Both the position numbers and the translations under genes were made by a program. This document shows, in pieces, positions 22,406-33,060 of a DNA stretch of 64,000 bases. The DNA is taken from positions 370,068 through 434,067 of the forward strand of contig BCJX01000016.1 in NCBI GenBank assembly GCA_001600415.1, given 5' to 3'. The notes beneath the pieces are model-generated. The model made no database searches. It was not told the DNA's origin and worked only from the letters and a program-made list of their open reading frames with translations. The stretch comes from Pascua guehoae. Lineage: Eukaryota > Basidiomycota > Tremellomycetes > Trichosporonales > Trichosporonaceae. Numbering within the stretch: the first letter of the stretch is position 1; each line of letters starts with the position of its first letter.

Positions 22406-22596
22406 ATCGAGGAGGGGCCACAATAATTCTATTTCCTAGGATACAAGAAAAACGACCCAGAGGGGGAGAGATATACAGCACAGAGGCCACGGGTCTGCAG
22501 AGGGCACGGGTCTGAAGAGGACAGGGGACACAGGATGACAGGGGCACAGCTGTACAGTACACGACTGTGCAGTAGTACGGAAGCAACCCACGCAGC

Positions 22597-22639
22597 AATC
22601 TATTACAGAAAGCGATCTTGCTCGAGACAACCCATGTGA
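22597..22639. repeat. Dispersed repeat R2, degraded copy C
   Basis: ATCTATTACAGAAAGCG..CTTGCTCGAGA and CCCATGTG match the R2 core with several substitutions. Confidence 0.5.
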
Positions 22640-22762
22640 AAACGAGAAAACGATGTGGCAAACGATGTGGCAATATTGTGTGTGTGGGGTGGACGCGGGG
22701 GGGGGCCGGGTGGGGGGGGAAGTAGACATGAGAGGAGAGCGCAGGTGTGTGGGTGGGGTGGG

Positions 22763-22840
22763 TGTGTTAATTTCTCTAGCGCGGTGCAATGTATGTCTTG
22801 TTTCTTTTGCACGGTTCAGTTTCATCTATCTATTATATAA
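22763..22840. repeat. Dispersed repeat R1, copy A
   Basis: About 78 bp shared with 43901-43980 at roughly 80% by eye: AATTTCTC, CGGTGCAA, TTCTTTTGCACGGTTC and GTTTCATCTA occur in the same order. It runs directly into R2 copy B here. Confidence 0.65.
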
Positions 22841-22891
22841 AGCGAAGATGCTCGAGATAAACCATGTGGAAGCTGCGTGGTTTCCACATGG
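22822..22891. repeat. Dispersed repeat R2, copy B, with terminal hairpin
   Basis: Nearly identical to 22334-22388 in its left part. It ends in an inverted repeat with 10-bp arms, CCATGTGGAA and TTCCACATGG (22862-22891), immediately before the assembly gap. Confidence 0.75.
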
Positions 22892-22895
22892 CCGC

Positions 22896-23760
22896 NNNNN
22901 NNNNNNNNNNNNNNNNNNNNNNNNNNNNNNNNNNNNNNNNNNNNNNNNNNNNNNNNNNNNNNNNNNNNNNNNNNNNNNNNNNNNNNNNNNNNNNNNNNNN
23001 NNNNNNNNNNNNNNNNNNNNNNNNNNNNNNNNNNNNNNNNNNNNNNNNNNNNNNNNNNNNNNNNNNNNNNNNNNNNNNNNNNNNNNNNNNNNNNNNNNNN
23101 NNNNNNNNNNNNNNNNNNNNNNNNNNNNNNNNNNNNNNNNNNNNNNNNNNNNNNNNNNNNNNNNNNNNNNNNNNNNNNNNNNNNNNNNNNNNNNNNNNNN
23201 NNNNNNNNNNNNNNNNNNNNNNNNNNNNNNNNNNNNNNNNNNNNNNNNNNNNNNNNNNNNNNNNNNNNNNNNNNNNNNNNNNNNNNNNNNNNNNNNNNNN
23301 NNNNNNNNNNNNNNNNNNNNNNNNNNNNNNNNNNNNNNNNNNNNNNNNNNNNNNNNNNNNNNNNNNNNNNNNNNNNNNNNNNNNNNNNNNNNNNNNNNNN
23401 NNNNNNNNNNNNNNNNNNNNNNNNNNNNNNNNNNNNNNNNNNNNNNNNNNNNNNNNNNNNNNNNNNNNNNNNNNNNNNNNNNNNNNNNNNNNNNNNNNNN
23501 NNNNNNNNNNNNNNNNNNNNNNNNNNNNNNNNNNNNNNNNNNNNNNNNNNNNNNNNNNNNNNNNNNNNNNNNNNNNNNNNNNNNNNNNNNNNNNNNNNNN
23601 NNNNNNNNNNNNNNNNNNNNNNNNNNNNNNNNNNNNNNNNNNNNNNNNNNNNNNNNNNNNNNNNNNNNNNNNNNNNNNNNNNNNNNNNNNNNNNNNNNNN
23701 NNNNNNNNNNNNNNNNNNNNNNNNNNNNNNNNNNNNNNNNNNNNNNNNNNNNNNNNNNNN
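22896..23760. other. Assembly gap, 865 undetermined bases
   Basis: A continuous run of N. It lies between repeat R2 copy B and a GC-rich minisatellite, so repeat collapse is the likely cause. The 3' part of the NmrA-like gene may lie in it. Confidence 0.99.
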
Positions 23761-23810
23761 GGGGGGGAGGTAGACGTATCGTGCTCGTGTCTCCTCGGTG
23801 TAGCTGCAGG

Positions 23811-24060
23811 TGTGGCGAGGGCTGTAGCTGTAGTTGCAGTTGCAGCTGTGGCTGTCGCCAAGGTAGCTGTGGCTGCAGCTGCAGCTGTAGCTGGGGCTGC
23901 AGTTGTAGCTGTGGCTGTGGCCATGGCTGTAGCTGTGGCGGTGGCCATGGCTGTAGCTGTGGCGGTGGCCATGGCTGTAGCTGTGGCGGTGGCCATGACT
24001 GTAGCTCGAACTGTAGCTGTGGCTGTGGCTATGACTGTAGCTCGAACTGTAGCTAGAACC
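23811..24060. repeat. GC-rich minisatellite
   Basis: A GCTGTAGCTGTGGC-type array. The clearest part is a 24-bp unit (CCATGGCTGTAGCTGTGGCG plus GTGG) starting at 23921, 23945, 23969 and 23993. It is open in several frames on both strands (Gly/Cys/Ser, Ala/Val or Ser/His/Tyr repeats), which marks it as simple repeat, not gene. Confidence 0.85.
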
Positions 24061-24503
24061 ACGCTGTGGCTGGCGGTGCACATGTGGCCACTGCCGTTCA
24101 TGTGCCTTTGCCAATCTGCAGCGGCCCAGTAATCGTTACCCATGTGGCTCGCGGTGTATCCGCAGTCGTAAAGTGTAGGCTGTCAATCGGCTTTCAGCCG
24201 CGCCCAAGCTGCAATCGTGGCCGCGACTGGACCCGAGCTCTCGGCGCCGGCGCAGCCTCAGCTGAAGCCCTAGCCCCTTCCTCGGCTGCAGGCTGGCTTG
24301 AGCCTTGGGTCCACCGCCCTCGGGCCTCTCCCCGGCGTTGTCCATTTCTCCGGCCTCTTGCATGCCTCTTTCCCTTTTCCAACCATTTTCAGACTCCCAG
24401 CCCTCTCTCTCTGGCATCCCCTCTGCCCGTCCTACCCTCTCAGAAGCCCAACCACAAGGCCCGAAAAAAGGAACAAGCAAAAAGCAAAGCGCACAACACT
24501 CAC

Positions 24504-24992
24504 AGTCCACCCCATCGCCGTCCCCTCTGCCCGGTCCCGCAAATACCGCTCGACATGGAACTTTGTCATGAAATGCGGCACATCGGTGGGATTCTCCCAC
24601 GACCTCTCCTCGCCACCCCGCTCGACCGACGAGTAGACAAAGTGGCCCACGCCGGCCTTGATGGCCTCGTCGACGAGGGCGGCGCCCTGCTTGTACTCTG
24701 CATTCCCCTTGATGTCGCGTGTGTCGGTCCGCATCGACGCGGCCTGGACGGAGAAGACGCCCCAGATGGCGCCCGTGGGCGAGGCGGCGCGGGCGGCGGC
24801 AAAGAGGCGCGGGACGTCGTCCAGGTCCCCCTCGATGAGGGTTAGGCCGCGCGCGGCGAGCGCTTGGGCCGCGGGCGAGCTGGGGTTGCGGGTTACGGCG
24901 AGGAGCGTGAAGGTGGGGTCGGGGAGGAGGGCCGAGATGAGGGCGCCGCCTTGCTTGCCCGTCGCGCCGGTTACGAGGATGGGGCGGGACAT
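24504..24992 (-). CDS. NmrA-like NAD(P)-binding protein, 5' part only (truncated)
   Basis: The start at 24992 opens MSRPILVTGATGKQGGALI, a Rossmann glycine motif (GATGKQG), followed by VTRNPSSPAAQALAARG, EGDLDD, and HFVYSSVERGGEERSW, all typical of NmrA-type redox-sensor proteins and NmrA-like oxidoreductases. The exon ends in MGWT at a GTGAGT donor (24503). Relatives continue with ILRPVxFMEN and about 130 more residues. No such sequence exists on the minus strand between here and the gap. Reading through the donor adds only a hydrophobic 23-residue tail to a stop at 24432. The rest is probably inside or beyond the gap, or the gene is broken. NmrA proteins bind NAD(P) and modulate transcription factors or reduce small molecules; the specific role is unknown. 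Confidence 0.8.
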
Positions 24993-25810
24993 TGGGGTCG
25001 GGGTGAGGTGCGTGTTGGGGGGTGGGGAGATATGAGAATGTCAGTCGCCTTGTTGTTGGTGTGTCCGTGGTCGGTGCCGCTAGCGAGTGCAGTGGATGCT
25101 CGGGATCAGCGTGGTTGAGGTGTGAGCCGTGAGTTGTGAGCTGGCGTCCGCATGCTTATATATACGTCCACTTGCACTGGACCGCATGCCCCGCATCTCA
25201 TCCACACAGGCATCTCGGTGCACATTGTGTGTGCTGCAAAGCAGAGATTAGAAATATCGTCGATCGGCATTGCTGACTGTCGCCGTCGGTGGTTGTCACC
25301 CAGATAACGGAATCATTTCACCCCCATATCCATATCCGCCAATCGCCAACTTAGTGCCCGACGGGCTGAGCAAGAAGCAAAGTAGTATTAGTACTGAGTG
25401 CGGTGTCTGGCAATCGAGGCATTAAACAGCGGTAAAGAGCGGGATGGAATTTAACAGCGTCCAACAGCGGTCATTAAACGGCGGTTAACAGCGGCAAGAT
25501 CGTCGGCGTCGAGATGGCTGCCCGAGGCAGAGGCCGAGGTGATAACCACATGGTCGGCGGCTGGTCAATGCGGCTGTTCCGTCACCTGTATCGGCTTGAT
25601 TTTCGTCTTGCTTTTCGTCGCTGTTCCCTGCTACCCAACGCGAACAAGAAGCCAGCCTGGTGCAGCGGAGAGCACTGAATCTATATCTAAAATCTATGAC
25701 AAAATGACCAATGAAGAAGGGGCTACCTGGATACCCATTCAACCAGCCCGACTACCAGCCGACCGGTGGCCAGCGGCCAGCCCCTCGCCCGAGCTAGGCC
25801 CAGTTACACA
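24993..25810. other. Intergenic; short-motif cluster, no gene seen
   Basis: A TATATATA word near 25157 could serve the NmrA-like gene. At 25420-25497 the words TTAAACAGCGG / TTTAACAGCG / CCAACAGCGG / TTAACAGCGG recur. A plus-strand frame near 25540-25740 has one hydrophobic stretch but no recognisable family. Confidence 0.45.
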
Positions 25811-27020
25811 TTATGCCTTTGCCCCAGCATCGTCCTTGACAACAGGCTGACCCAGCACGAGGATCCCGACGCTCGCGAGCAGCTTGCACGTCGCGGTGAT
25901 GATGAGGGCAAGTTGGGGACTCGAGTAGCGGTATGCGAAGCCGCCAATGATGCCGCCTGGGCGTTAGTTGGTAACGTCGGGGGGATGTGAAGGGTAGGGT
26001 GGGGGGGCGGTAGACTGTAGTTGTGATTTGGGGGTTGGGTCTGGGGGGCTGGGGTGGGGAGGTTGGGATGTGGGGTAGGTGAGCGACGGCGTTGCGCGGG
26101 GGTGCGTGCTGGGTAGTATCCGCTGCATGGGCGGGCTCCTGAGGCGGGTGACCAGGCTCCTGAATCATCTAGTCTCGCCAAGCTAATGCGAGGTGGAACA
26201 CGATGGGCGAAGTGTCACCGCAAAGCGGCACTTGAGCGCACTCGAGTACGACTTGTGCCTGCAAGAGTATTGAAAAGAATCGCTGGAATGGCCGACAGGG
26301 TGCTGGAACATTGCCTCTGGCCAGCTCGAATGGCGTTGGAGCGTAGGACGAGCACAATGACGAGCATATTGGGTCGGGACGCCATTTGGAAATCCTTTGG
26401 GGATGTCCCTTCATGACCCATGTCGCTCGCCAGGGACCGGGACAAGCGGGCAGGCGACACCGGCACACATGCGAGAGACAAAGTGGGGACGCGACGGGGG
26501 ACCACACACAGCGGAGTACTCACCAGCCACAAACGTCAAGACAAACACAAACCGCTCATTCCGCGCCCGATTCTTCCCCAGCGCGACAAACAAGTTTGGA
26601 TCACTGAAAAAGTCGGCCATGGCCCCCGTCGCCACCTGGGTGGGCATGGTCATCGGCGTCCCCATGCCCTTGACGGTGACATTCTGGCTGCCCATAGACA
26701 CTGCCAGCAAGAAGATGCTCGCATACTCGGTACTCCCGTCGCGGATCTTGACCACGCCGCCGTAGTAGAGCCCCGCGATGATGTAGACGAGCACGGCCTG
26801 GACGACGTAGTCGGCCACGAGGTATCCGCGCCGCCGCTTGCCAAAGTACTGCCCCACGCGCCCCGAGAGGAACGTGCCGACCCACGAGCCGACGAGGGCG
26901 ACGATCGCCGCGACGGGCCAGATGGTCGTGGGGTCCAGGGCCTTCATTTGGGCCGCGGCGAGGGCGAGGAAGACGAGGTTACCCGTCTGGGGTGTTAGTG
27001 GGGGGTGCCCCGGAAGGGGG

Positions 27021-27084
<64 letters not shown>

Positions 27085-27362
27085 GGGGAGGGGTAAGAGG
27101 GGGAAGGTGTATTGGTATTGATGCAATGGCGGTGGGGTAGCGACGGGCTCACATTGTTGGCCACAAAAACGCCCAGCGCAGGCACGGAAAACACATCGAT
27201 ACTCCCCGCGGCCACGGAGAGGAGAAGCAGGATGGGAATGTACGCTGCGGGTGGGAACCGCAGCTCGGTCGACCAGTAGCGCGCACCCTCGTCGCGGGGT
27301 GTTGGCGCCGCACCGTCCGGTCTGGCTGCCATGGTGGTGTCGGAGGCCATTGGGCTCGGCAT
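25811..27362 (-). CDS. DUF1275 (YoaK-type) polytopic membrane protein
   Basis: Three exons: 27362-27153, 26986-26524, 25956-25811, giving 272 residues in frame. After a hydrophilic N-terminus, AAGSIDVFSVPALGVFVANN joins TGNLVFLALA. This [AS]G.xD..S....G.FVAN.TGN pattern is the signature of DUF1275. Further hydrophobic helices follow (AAIVALVGSWVGTFLSG; YVVQAVLVYIIAGLYY; AVSMGSQN; FVFVLTFVAGG) and a final pair (ALIITATCKLLASVGILVLG), about six in all. The family's transport substrate is not established. Intron 1 contains a 62-base C-run on the coding strand and intron 2 is 567 nt, long for this window. Confidence 0.8.
27022..27083. repeat. Poly-G/poly-C homopolymer, about 62 bases
   Basis: An uninterrupted G-run on the plus strand inside intron 1 of the DUF1275 gene (C-run on the coding strand, upstream of CTAACACCCCAG). 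True length is uncertain because such runs are error-prone. Confidence 0.9.
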
Positions 27363-28483
27363 GGACGGTGAGTATCACGATGAGTAGAGGGCAGTGTTGA
27401 AAGTGTTGGAAGAAAAGTTGACATGAGCTGCAGACTATTGTTGTTGCGTACAGTTTATTTTGACCACGGTCGGGGCCGGGAACGGTGACAAAGGCTCGCC
27501 GGAGACGGAAATACCATCCCCGCGCCGTGTCGCGCCGCTTATCGCCGAACATGATTGGTGCGGGGATAATCCATCTGGCGTAAATCCATCTTTGGGTCCC
27601 CACACCAACGTACAACGTCCCACACTAACGTCCCCACACAACGTCCCCACACCAAGGTCGTTTCCGCCAAGCTGTCCGTTGCTCAGCACACTACTCTACC
27701 AGTATTCCCTCCTATCAGCTTCGCAAGCATTCTCATTCAGCTTTCCCAGCGTTCCCACCTCTCCCAGCTCTCCCAGCTCTCCCAGCTCTCCCAGCTCTCC
27801 CACCTCTTGCCATACCCACTCAGCTACTATTCCATGAGACATGAGACTGCCCCCTCCCCCACCGCCCCCCCCGGCCCCCTCACATATGCGCTTGCTTCGC
27901 GACTCTCCGACATCACCCGACCCAACCTTTGATGGCAGCCATGCCGCGTGCCGTCACTCCACTCGTGTCACTCGGCGGCCGCGTGGCCGCGCCTCGCCGC
28001 GCCTCGCCTCGCCTCTCCCCACCCTGTACCTGTACCATGTACCTGTGCACGAGACGCGTGCTTGAACGGCACACAAGTCGACTCTGAAACAGACGGGCAG
28101 CCGTCTCCTCTCCGCTGGCGTGCCGTGGCGTCGGGCCGGTGACTACCTGGTGAACAGCGAGGAACTGGACAGTCCCGGGCCCGAAGCGCGCTCCGTGTTT
28201 AGCTCGGCGTGTCGCTGCTGGACATGGCTGTGGCGCGGCAGGATGGGCGGGGAGGGAATGGGGACGATGGACGATACCTTTGGACGCGTCCTCCAGGCCT
28301 CCAGGCATGTCGTGTTCCGATCGCTTGTGGCCACCAGCCTCTCTGAGGCGCGCGCGACATACAATGTCCCAGGTCCATCACCCCGCGACACAATACAGCA
28401 TGTAAATACAAGAAACCCGCGCCTCGCGATCTCCCCCTCTGCATCCCGTGCTACCCCTAGACACGCGCCGTCCCAGCCGATCG
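27363..28483. other. Intergenic; no gene seen
   Basis: The stretch has repeated CCACACnAACGTCCC words at 27597-27655, the 9-bp array at 27763-27807, and CGCGCCTCGCC repeats near 27990-28015. No frame resembles a known protein. Confidence 0.5.
27763..27807. repeat. 9-bp tandem array (CCCAGCTCT)
   Basis: Four perfect CCCAGCTCT units followed by CCCACCTCT. Confidence 0.9.
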
Positions 28484-30447
28484 TCAACTCCCACCGGACG
28501 TCTCCATTGCGAGGACAGCGGGAGTGGTCCCGTCCCCCAGTCCCACATCGCCCAGCCCCCCTCCACAGCCTTGTCGCGAGTACAGTGGTGGCGCGGTCCC
28601 GATGCCCATATCGCGCGCATACTCATCCATGATACGGCGGCGCACGTCCTCGAGCTCGGCTTTGCTCTGGTCGAGCACACCGCGCGCCGTCTCCAGCTTG
28701 GTCGTGAGACATGTGATGGATAGTTGCTGGTGGAGGATGGCGGTGCGGATGTGCGTTGCTAGTCGGCGGCACATGCGTTGGCGCTCGGTGTGTGCTGGGT
28801 TGTAGTAGTCGCTGGGGGTGAGTGGTGGTCAATGGGGGGTGTATGCGTTGTGATTGAGTTGCGCCTACAGCCTAAAGCTGTTTGCTTGGGAAGACCCCCT
28901 GAACGCCGCCACAGGGCATCTTTCGCGGAATCCTCACCACCCCTCTGCTGGGCGTCTGGAAGCCGCAGACCTGCTGGGGGGATCGTGACCCAACCCCGCG
29001 CGCCGGACGCACTCTCGCGCCAGCGCTCCACACTGCCCACACCACGCAACCGCCATTCCCGTTGCTCGCTTTGCTCACAGTCGACACTCACGGCTTTGGC
29101 AACTGTCCCGTAAACTCGGGTATACGCGGCGCTCTCTCAATCGCAGCGCCGAGCATCTTGCGCGCGCCACTAAAGTTGTCTTCGCCCATGCGCCTGTGAA
29201 ATGCACGTTGGCTTCCTTGTCCCTGCCCGTTGGCCTCCTGCCCTTCGCAGAAATGTCGTTCTGCGCGCTCGGCACACGCCAGCGCCCCGGTCTTGCCCTC
29301 CTTGCCCTGTAGCATTTCAAGGGCGCAATGTGCATTTATCCGCGCGTCTTCGAGCTGGAATAATGTTGGTCAGTGACAGTCCAAGGGGTCCAAACAGTCC
29401 GATCGCGGAGGTTGACGCCACCGTGTCAGTGGGGGGGGTCTGTGGCGGGCATGTCGGCCGTGGTCTGGAACAAGTTGCGCCAGACCATTTGGAACACTCG
29501 CACAATCACATCTCCTTGCCCCCCCAAACACTCGCTCCCGGCGCCCGTGCGCTTCCTTTACCGCCGGGCCCCCTCAGCCCACCACTTCTCCCCCTCACCC
29601 CCCAGCCCCCTCCAGCCCACCGCCCTCAGCCCACCACCCCCACACCCCACAGCCCACTGCTCACCTCTTTCACCTCTCGCGCGACGATATTGACCACGCT
29701 CTCGGCCTCGTCCTCTTCTGGATGTTCCGTCGAAGGTCCCGCAAACACGCGCGCATACAACGCCTCCAACTCGTTGCTCAGCTCGGCATGCCGTGTGGCC
29801 AGATGTGACAGGTCTTCGACACACGCGACGAGCTCGGCCTCGCGTTCCTCGAGCTCGCCCACGCGTTCCAGGCACGTCTGCTCGTCTGCAAACGCCGCCA
29901 TGTACTCTTCCTGCAGGTCGTCGACGCGCGCAGCCAGGACCGCCTCGTGCATGCTCGACCGGCGCACCTTGACAAGCAACCGGCTCGTTTTGGACGACTG
30001 CAGCCCCGCCCAGATGTTGTAGCGTGCTTTGCTGGGAAATTGTGAGCAGTGTCGCCGTGTGCACTGTGTGTGTGTCGTGTGTGTGTCGTGTGTGTGTCGT
30101 GTGTGTGTCGTGTACGGTGCGTGCCACCCCCGGGTGCGAGCAGTTTCAGCCCCAACCACCCCCCCCAGTGGTGCCCCATCGTGCCCCCGTCCCACACCCC
30201 CAGACTCCACACCACCCCAGACTCCCCGCCCCCAGACTTGTCCCCAACCCCACACACCCACACAACGCTCCACTCACGTTGTCGTCTGGTGCTGCTCGAG
30301 CTTCTCGCGCTCGGCGGCCAGCCGTTCCCGCGCCGCAGTGAGGTGGTCCTGCGCGACAATGAGTTTGGGCGGCGCATACTCTCGTTCCTTGATCATGGAC
30401 GTGAGCTCGTAGTGGCGCTGCACGTCGGCGGCCGTAATCTCGATCAT
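28484..30447 (-). CDS. Coiled-coil protein of unknown function
   Basis: Four exons: 30447-30278, 30031-29665, 29354-29092, 28811-28484, giving 375 residues with all junctions in frame. The sequence is almost entirely charged alpha-helix: LTAARERLAAEREKLEQH, RVGELEEREAELVACVEDL, RHAELSNELEALYARV and TKLETARGVLDQSKAELEDV, heptad-like, so an elongated coiled coil is likely. No family is recognised and no localisation signal is clear. The chosen start MIEITAADVQRHYEL is the first ATG after in-frame upstream sequence that looks untranslated (Ile/Thr-rich); a start further upstream at 30594 cannot be excluded. Intron 1 contains a TG-rich 11-bp array. Introns of 246, 310 and 280 nt are longer than usual here. 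Confidence 0.65.
30066..30109. repeat. 11-bp tandem array (TGTGTGTGTCG) in an intron
   Basis: Four units of TGTGTGTGTCG in intron 1 of the coiled-coil gene. Confidence 0.9.
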
Positions 30448-32132
30448 GTGTTGGTGTCGGGTGGCAATGATGGTGGTGATGATTGTGGACAATATTGGGA
30501 TGGATTGAAATTCGACAATCGTTGTCAGTGAGAGTGAGTGCACGATGATGATGGCAAAACGCCAGCTGGCTCGAGTTGCCGCCATTGTTCCAATACTCAG
30601 AGGCAGACAGTAAATAGACGAGCGTGCACCATGGCGAGCGATCGCGAACGAGTCTAGTCGCCGGCGGGCTTGCGCGCCTGCAGCGCCTGCGAGCCGCACG
30701 CGTGCAAGCGGCGCATGCGAGCGACCGCGACCTGTGGTGTTACAGTGGTGGGCCGGACCCCGACGCCCGATGATGCGGAAATCCTCACGCACGGACTGGC
30801 TTGGCACGCGCAGAGTGTCTCAGCCGTCTCTGCCAAATCCCGCCACGAGATTGATTTCAGACGAGAGGAATGCACATCAAAGGTGGGGTAAACGTCTCAT
30901 GATGCACATGATCACCAACGTCTCTCTCTCAAACAAAAACACTCGCAGGTAGGTAGGCGCCAAAGGGGGGGGGGGGGGGGCGCATTGTCGAGATCTGCCC
31001 GCCAAGACTGCCAAGGGCGCGCGGGGTGCAGAGATGACACTTGTTCAACTGGTGCCCACCCACATCGGGGTGTCTTTCGCATCCTTGCACTCCCTGAACA
31101 GGATCAGTTATCAGGTGTACAGTAGTGTACATGTGTGCTTGTCCCCGAAATAGCTCTGCACTCTGTGCAGTTGCACTCGTTCACTACACGCGCGACATGT
31201 TCCTATCTCGCAACATTGTAAACACCCGCCACGGAATGTCTCCAACATTTGCTTGCGTGCTGGACATGGGCACCAAGGTGATGCGACCCGGTGGGCACGG
31301 TGCTCGCATGGTCGTGGTGTGACGTGAGGAAAATGCCCCGTGCCGCACAGACTCACATTTTGATAGACAAGACAAGACGTACAGTACGGCCGCGGCTGAG
31401 AGAGTGTACAGAGTGACTAGTGCACTTTTCACGTGCCATTACACAAGTGGCGCACAGCACTAGTAACGGCTGCCTGGCATGCCATTGTCTTCTTCCCCAA
31501 ATCACCCATGGGGTTCTGCTCGACACCCGACTTCATTCTCCCCCTTCTCCCGCACAACAATGTCATTTTGGCCAAACGCTTCGTCCGGCGGTAAATGGTT
31601 CAAATGGTTCCACTGTCACATCACCTGCGGCTGATGCCGATGGCCGAGGAGAACCTGCCAGCGCGTGGCCAAGACAACACCAACATCTCCACCAGCGCGT
31701 GGCCGGCGTCTAACGTCCAAGACGGCTGGCATGCGCTGGCAGGAAGGAAGACTGCACACGAGCAGTCGCCGGGATGCAGTCAGCAGATCTCGAAACTGCA
31801 TAGCAACCGCACAAGAGCACAACTGACACAAGAATGCCCAGCCGCACAGCCACGGTGGCGTCATGGTGGCGCTTCGTGGCCTGTCACACCGTCGGGAGTT
31901 GGCGCTCTGTTCACATACATTCTCATACCTTTCAGACGCTTACTAACTGCTGGCTCAGTGGTGCTTGGCACCGACTCTGCTTGGCACCGACTTGGTCCCT
32001 CGGTAAGCCATTTCAAACGCGACGCCAAGCACACCGCACACTGCACGCTGCACACCCATACTCCATGCTGCTCCGTACTCCACACTACTCCGTACTCCAT
32101 ACCCGCCCCGGAGTCACCCGCCGTAGGCGACT
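30448..32132. other. Intergenic; no gene seen
   Basis: No frame has recognisable similarity. A G-run lies at about 30966-30980, and CTCCGTACTCCA-type repeats at about 32060-32100. Confidence 0.5.
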
Positions 32133-32941
32133 TCAGTCAAACTCAATCTCGAGGCTGCCGTCCGCCTCCTTGTCCTTGCCCATCCCGAACGTGTACCCGC
32201 CCTTGCCCTTGATGCCCTTGAGCTCGCCGCTGTGGGTCAGTAACAGCCCGGGTTCTCGATCTGGATCTGCGCTTCTTCGTCATCTCTCGAATGAGAATGT
32301 TACGGCGGGGAAGCAAACTCACGTGGCAGTCTCGGGAATAATAGTCCACTTGCCATCCACGACACCGTTCGACGTCGTGCCGTTCTCGCGGAACGCGACG
32401 GCACCCTTGCGGCCCAGGATCGCGCCTTCAAAGATGACATGGCCGTCTGGAACGTCAGTCCTGAGGGAGTATAAGAGGTCACACGTGAGGTTCCCTGCTT
32501 CAAAGGCCCCAAGCCATGTGCTAAAGGCATGCACGCGATGCCGTATGCACGTGGCATACCAGACTCGGGCTGAGAATCAAAAAACGCACCGTACGAAGTC
32601 GACGCCTGCGCGTTGGTCTTGTCATTCTTCTCACCCGGGTGGTACGTCCTGCCTGTCAACAACAGCCCTTCAGTATTCCCAACCAATCCAGTGTAGCTCT
32701 GCCTCAACGCACAGGATAAAAGACGACAGACCCTTGCCATTGACCTCTGCGCCGTCAAAGCTAATGTCCATCGTCGCGTACGTGTGCTTGAGCGCCATGT
32801 CGCCACCGGACGCGTTCTCGTTCCAGCTCAGCGCCTTGAACGGTGCGGGAGCTAGTGTAAGCGAGTTAAATGGCAGTGGGGAGGCTTGTCGACAGAGGGA
32901 TGGTGGGCTGGTGCGTACTAACCCTTGGTAACCTTGGACAT
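32133..32941 (-). CDS. DUF3224-like small protein, paralogue 1
   Basis: Five exons: 32941-32923, 32851-32732, 32652-32590, 32446-32323, 32229-32133, giving 140 residues. Key words in order are APFKALSWNE, HTYATMDISFDGAEVNGKG, DGHVIFEGAILGRKGAVAFR, KWTIIPETATGELKGIKGKG and an acidic end. The series 'FEG.l.GR.G...' followed by 'W.ii..tatGeLkGikGkG.Y' is the pattern of the DUF3224 beta-barrel family of small bacterial and fungal proteins. Function is unknown. It shares order and intron positions with the gene at 36897-37506. The second intron uses a GTCTGT donor. A 36-bp GA microsatellite lies about 80 bp upstream of the start. Confidence 0.65.
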
Positions 32942-33019
32942 TTTGGGAGTAGTGGGGGTGTAATTGGGCTTGGAGGGTTGGTGTACCGTGGGGTGGAAGG
33001 AGGATGAGAGCGAGGTGAC

Positions 33020-33021
<2 letters not shown>

Positions 33022-33057
<36 letters not shown>
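33022..33057. repeat. (GA)n microsatellite
   Basis: About 18 GA units in the 5' flank of DUF3224-like paralogue 1. Confidence 0.95.

Positions 33058-33060
<3 letters not shown>

Larger units (their letters stand above)
21755..22895. other. Repeat-bearing intergenic region up to the assembly gap
   Basis: No gene is recognised. The segment holds two good copies and one degraded copy of a roughly 70-bp repeat and one copy of a second repeat also found near 43.9 kb, described separately. Long frames crossing the gap are artefacts. Confidence 0.6.

Noticed and set aside
23811..24060. Possible Cys/Gly-rich or Ser/His/Tyr-rich repeat protein
   Set aside because: The 24-bp period is open in at least three frames on two strands; best explained as a minisatellite.
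22653..24143. Long open frames on both strands across the gap and the minisatellite
   Set aside because: They run through 865 N and then translate a GC-rich simple repeat, open in several frames at once.
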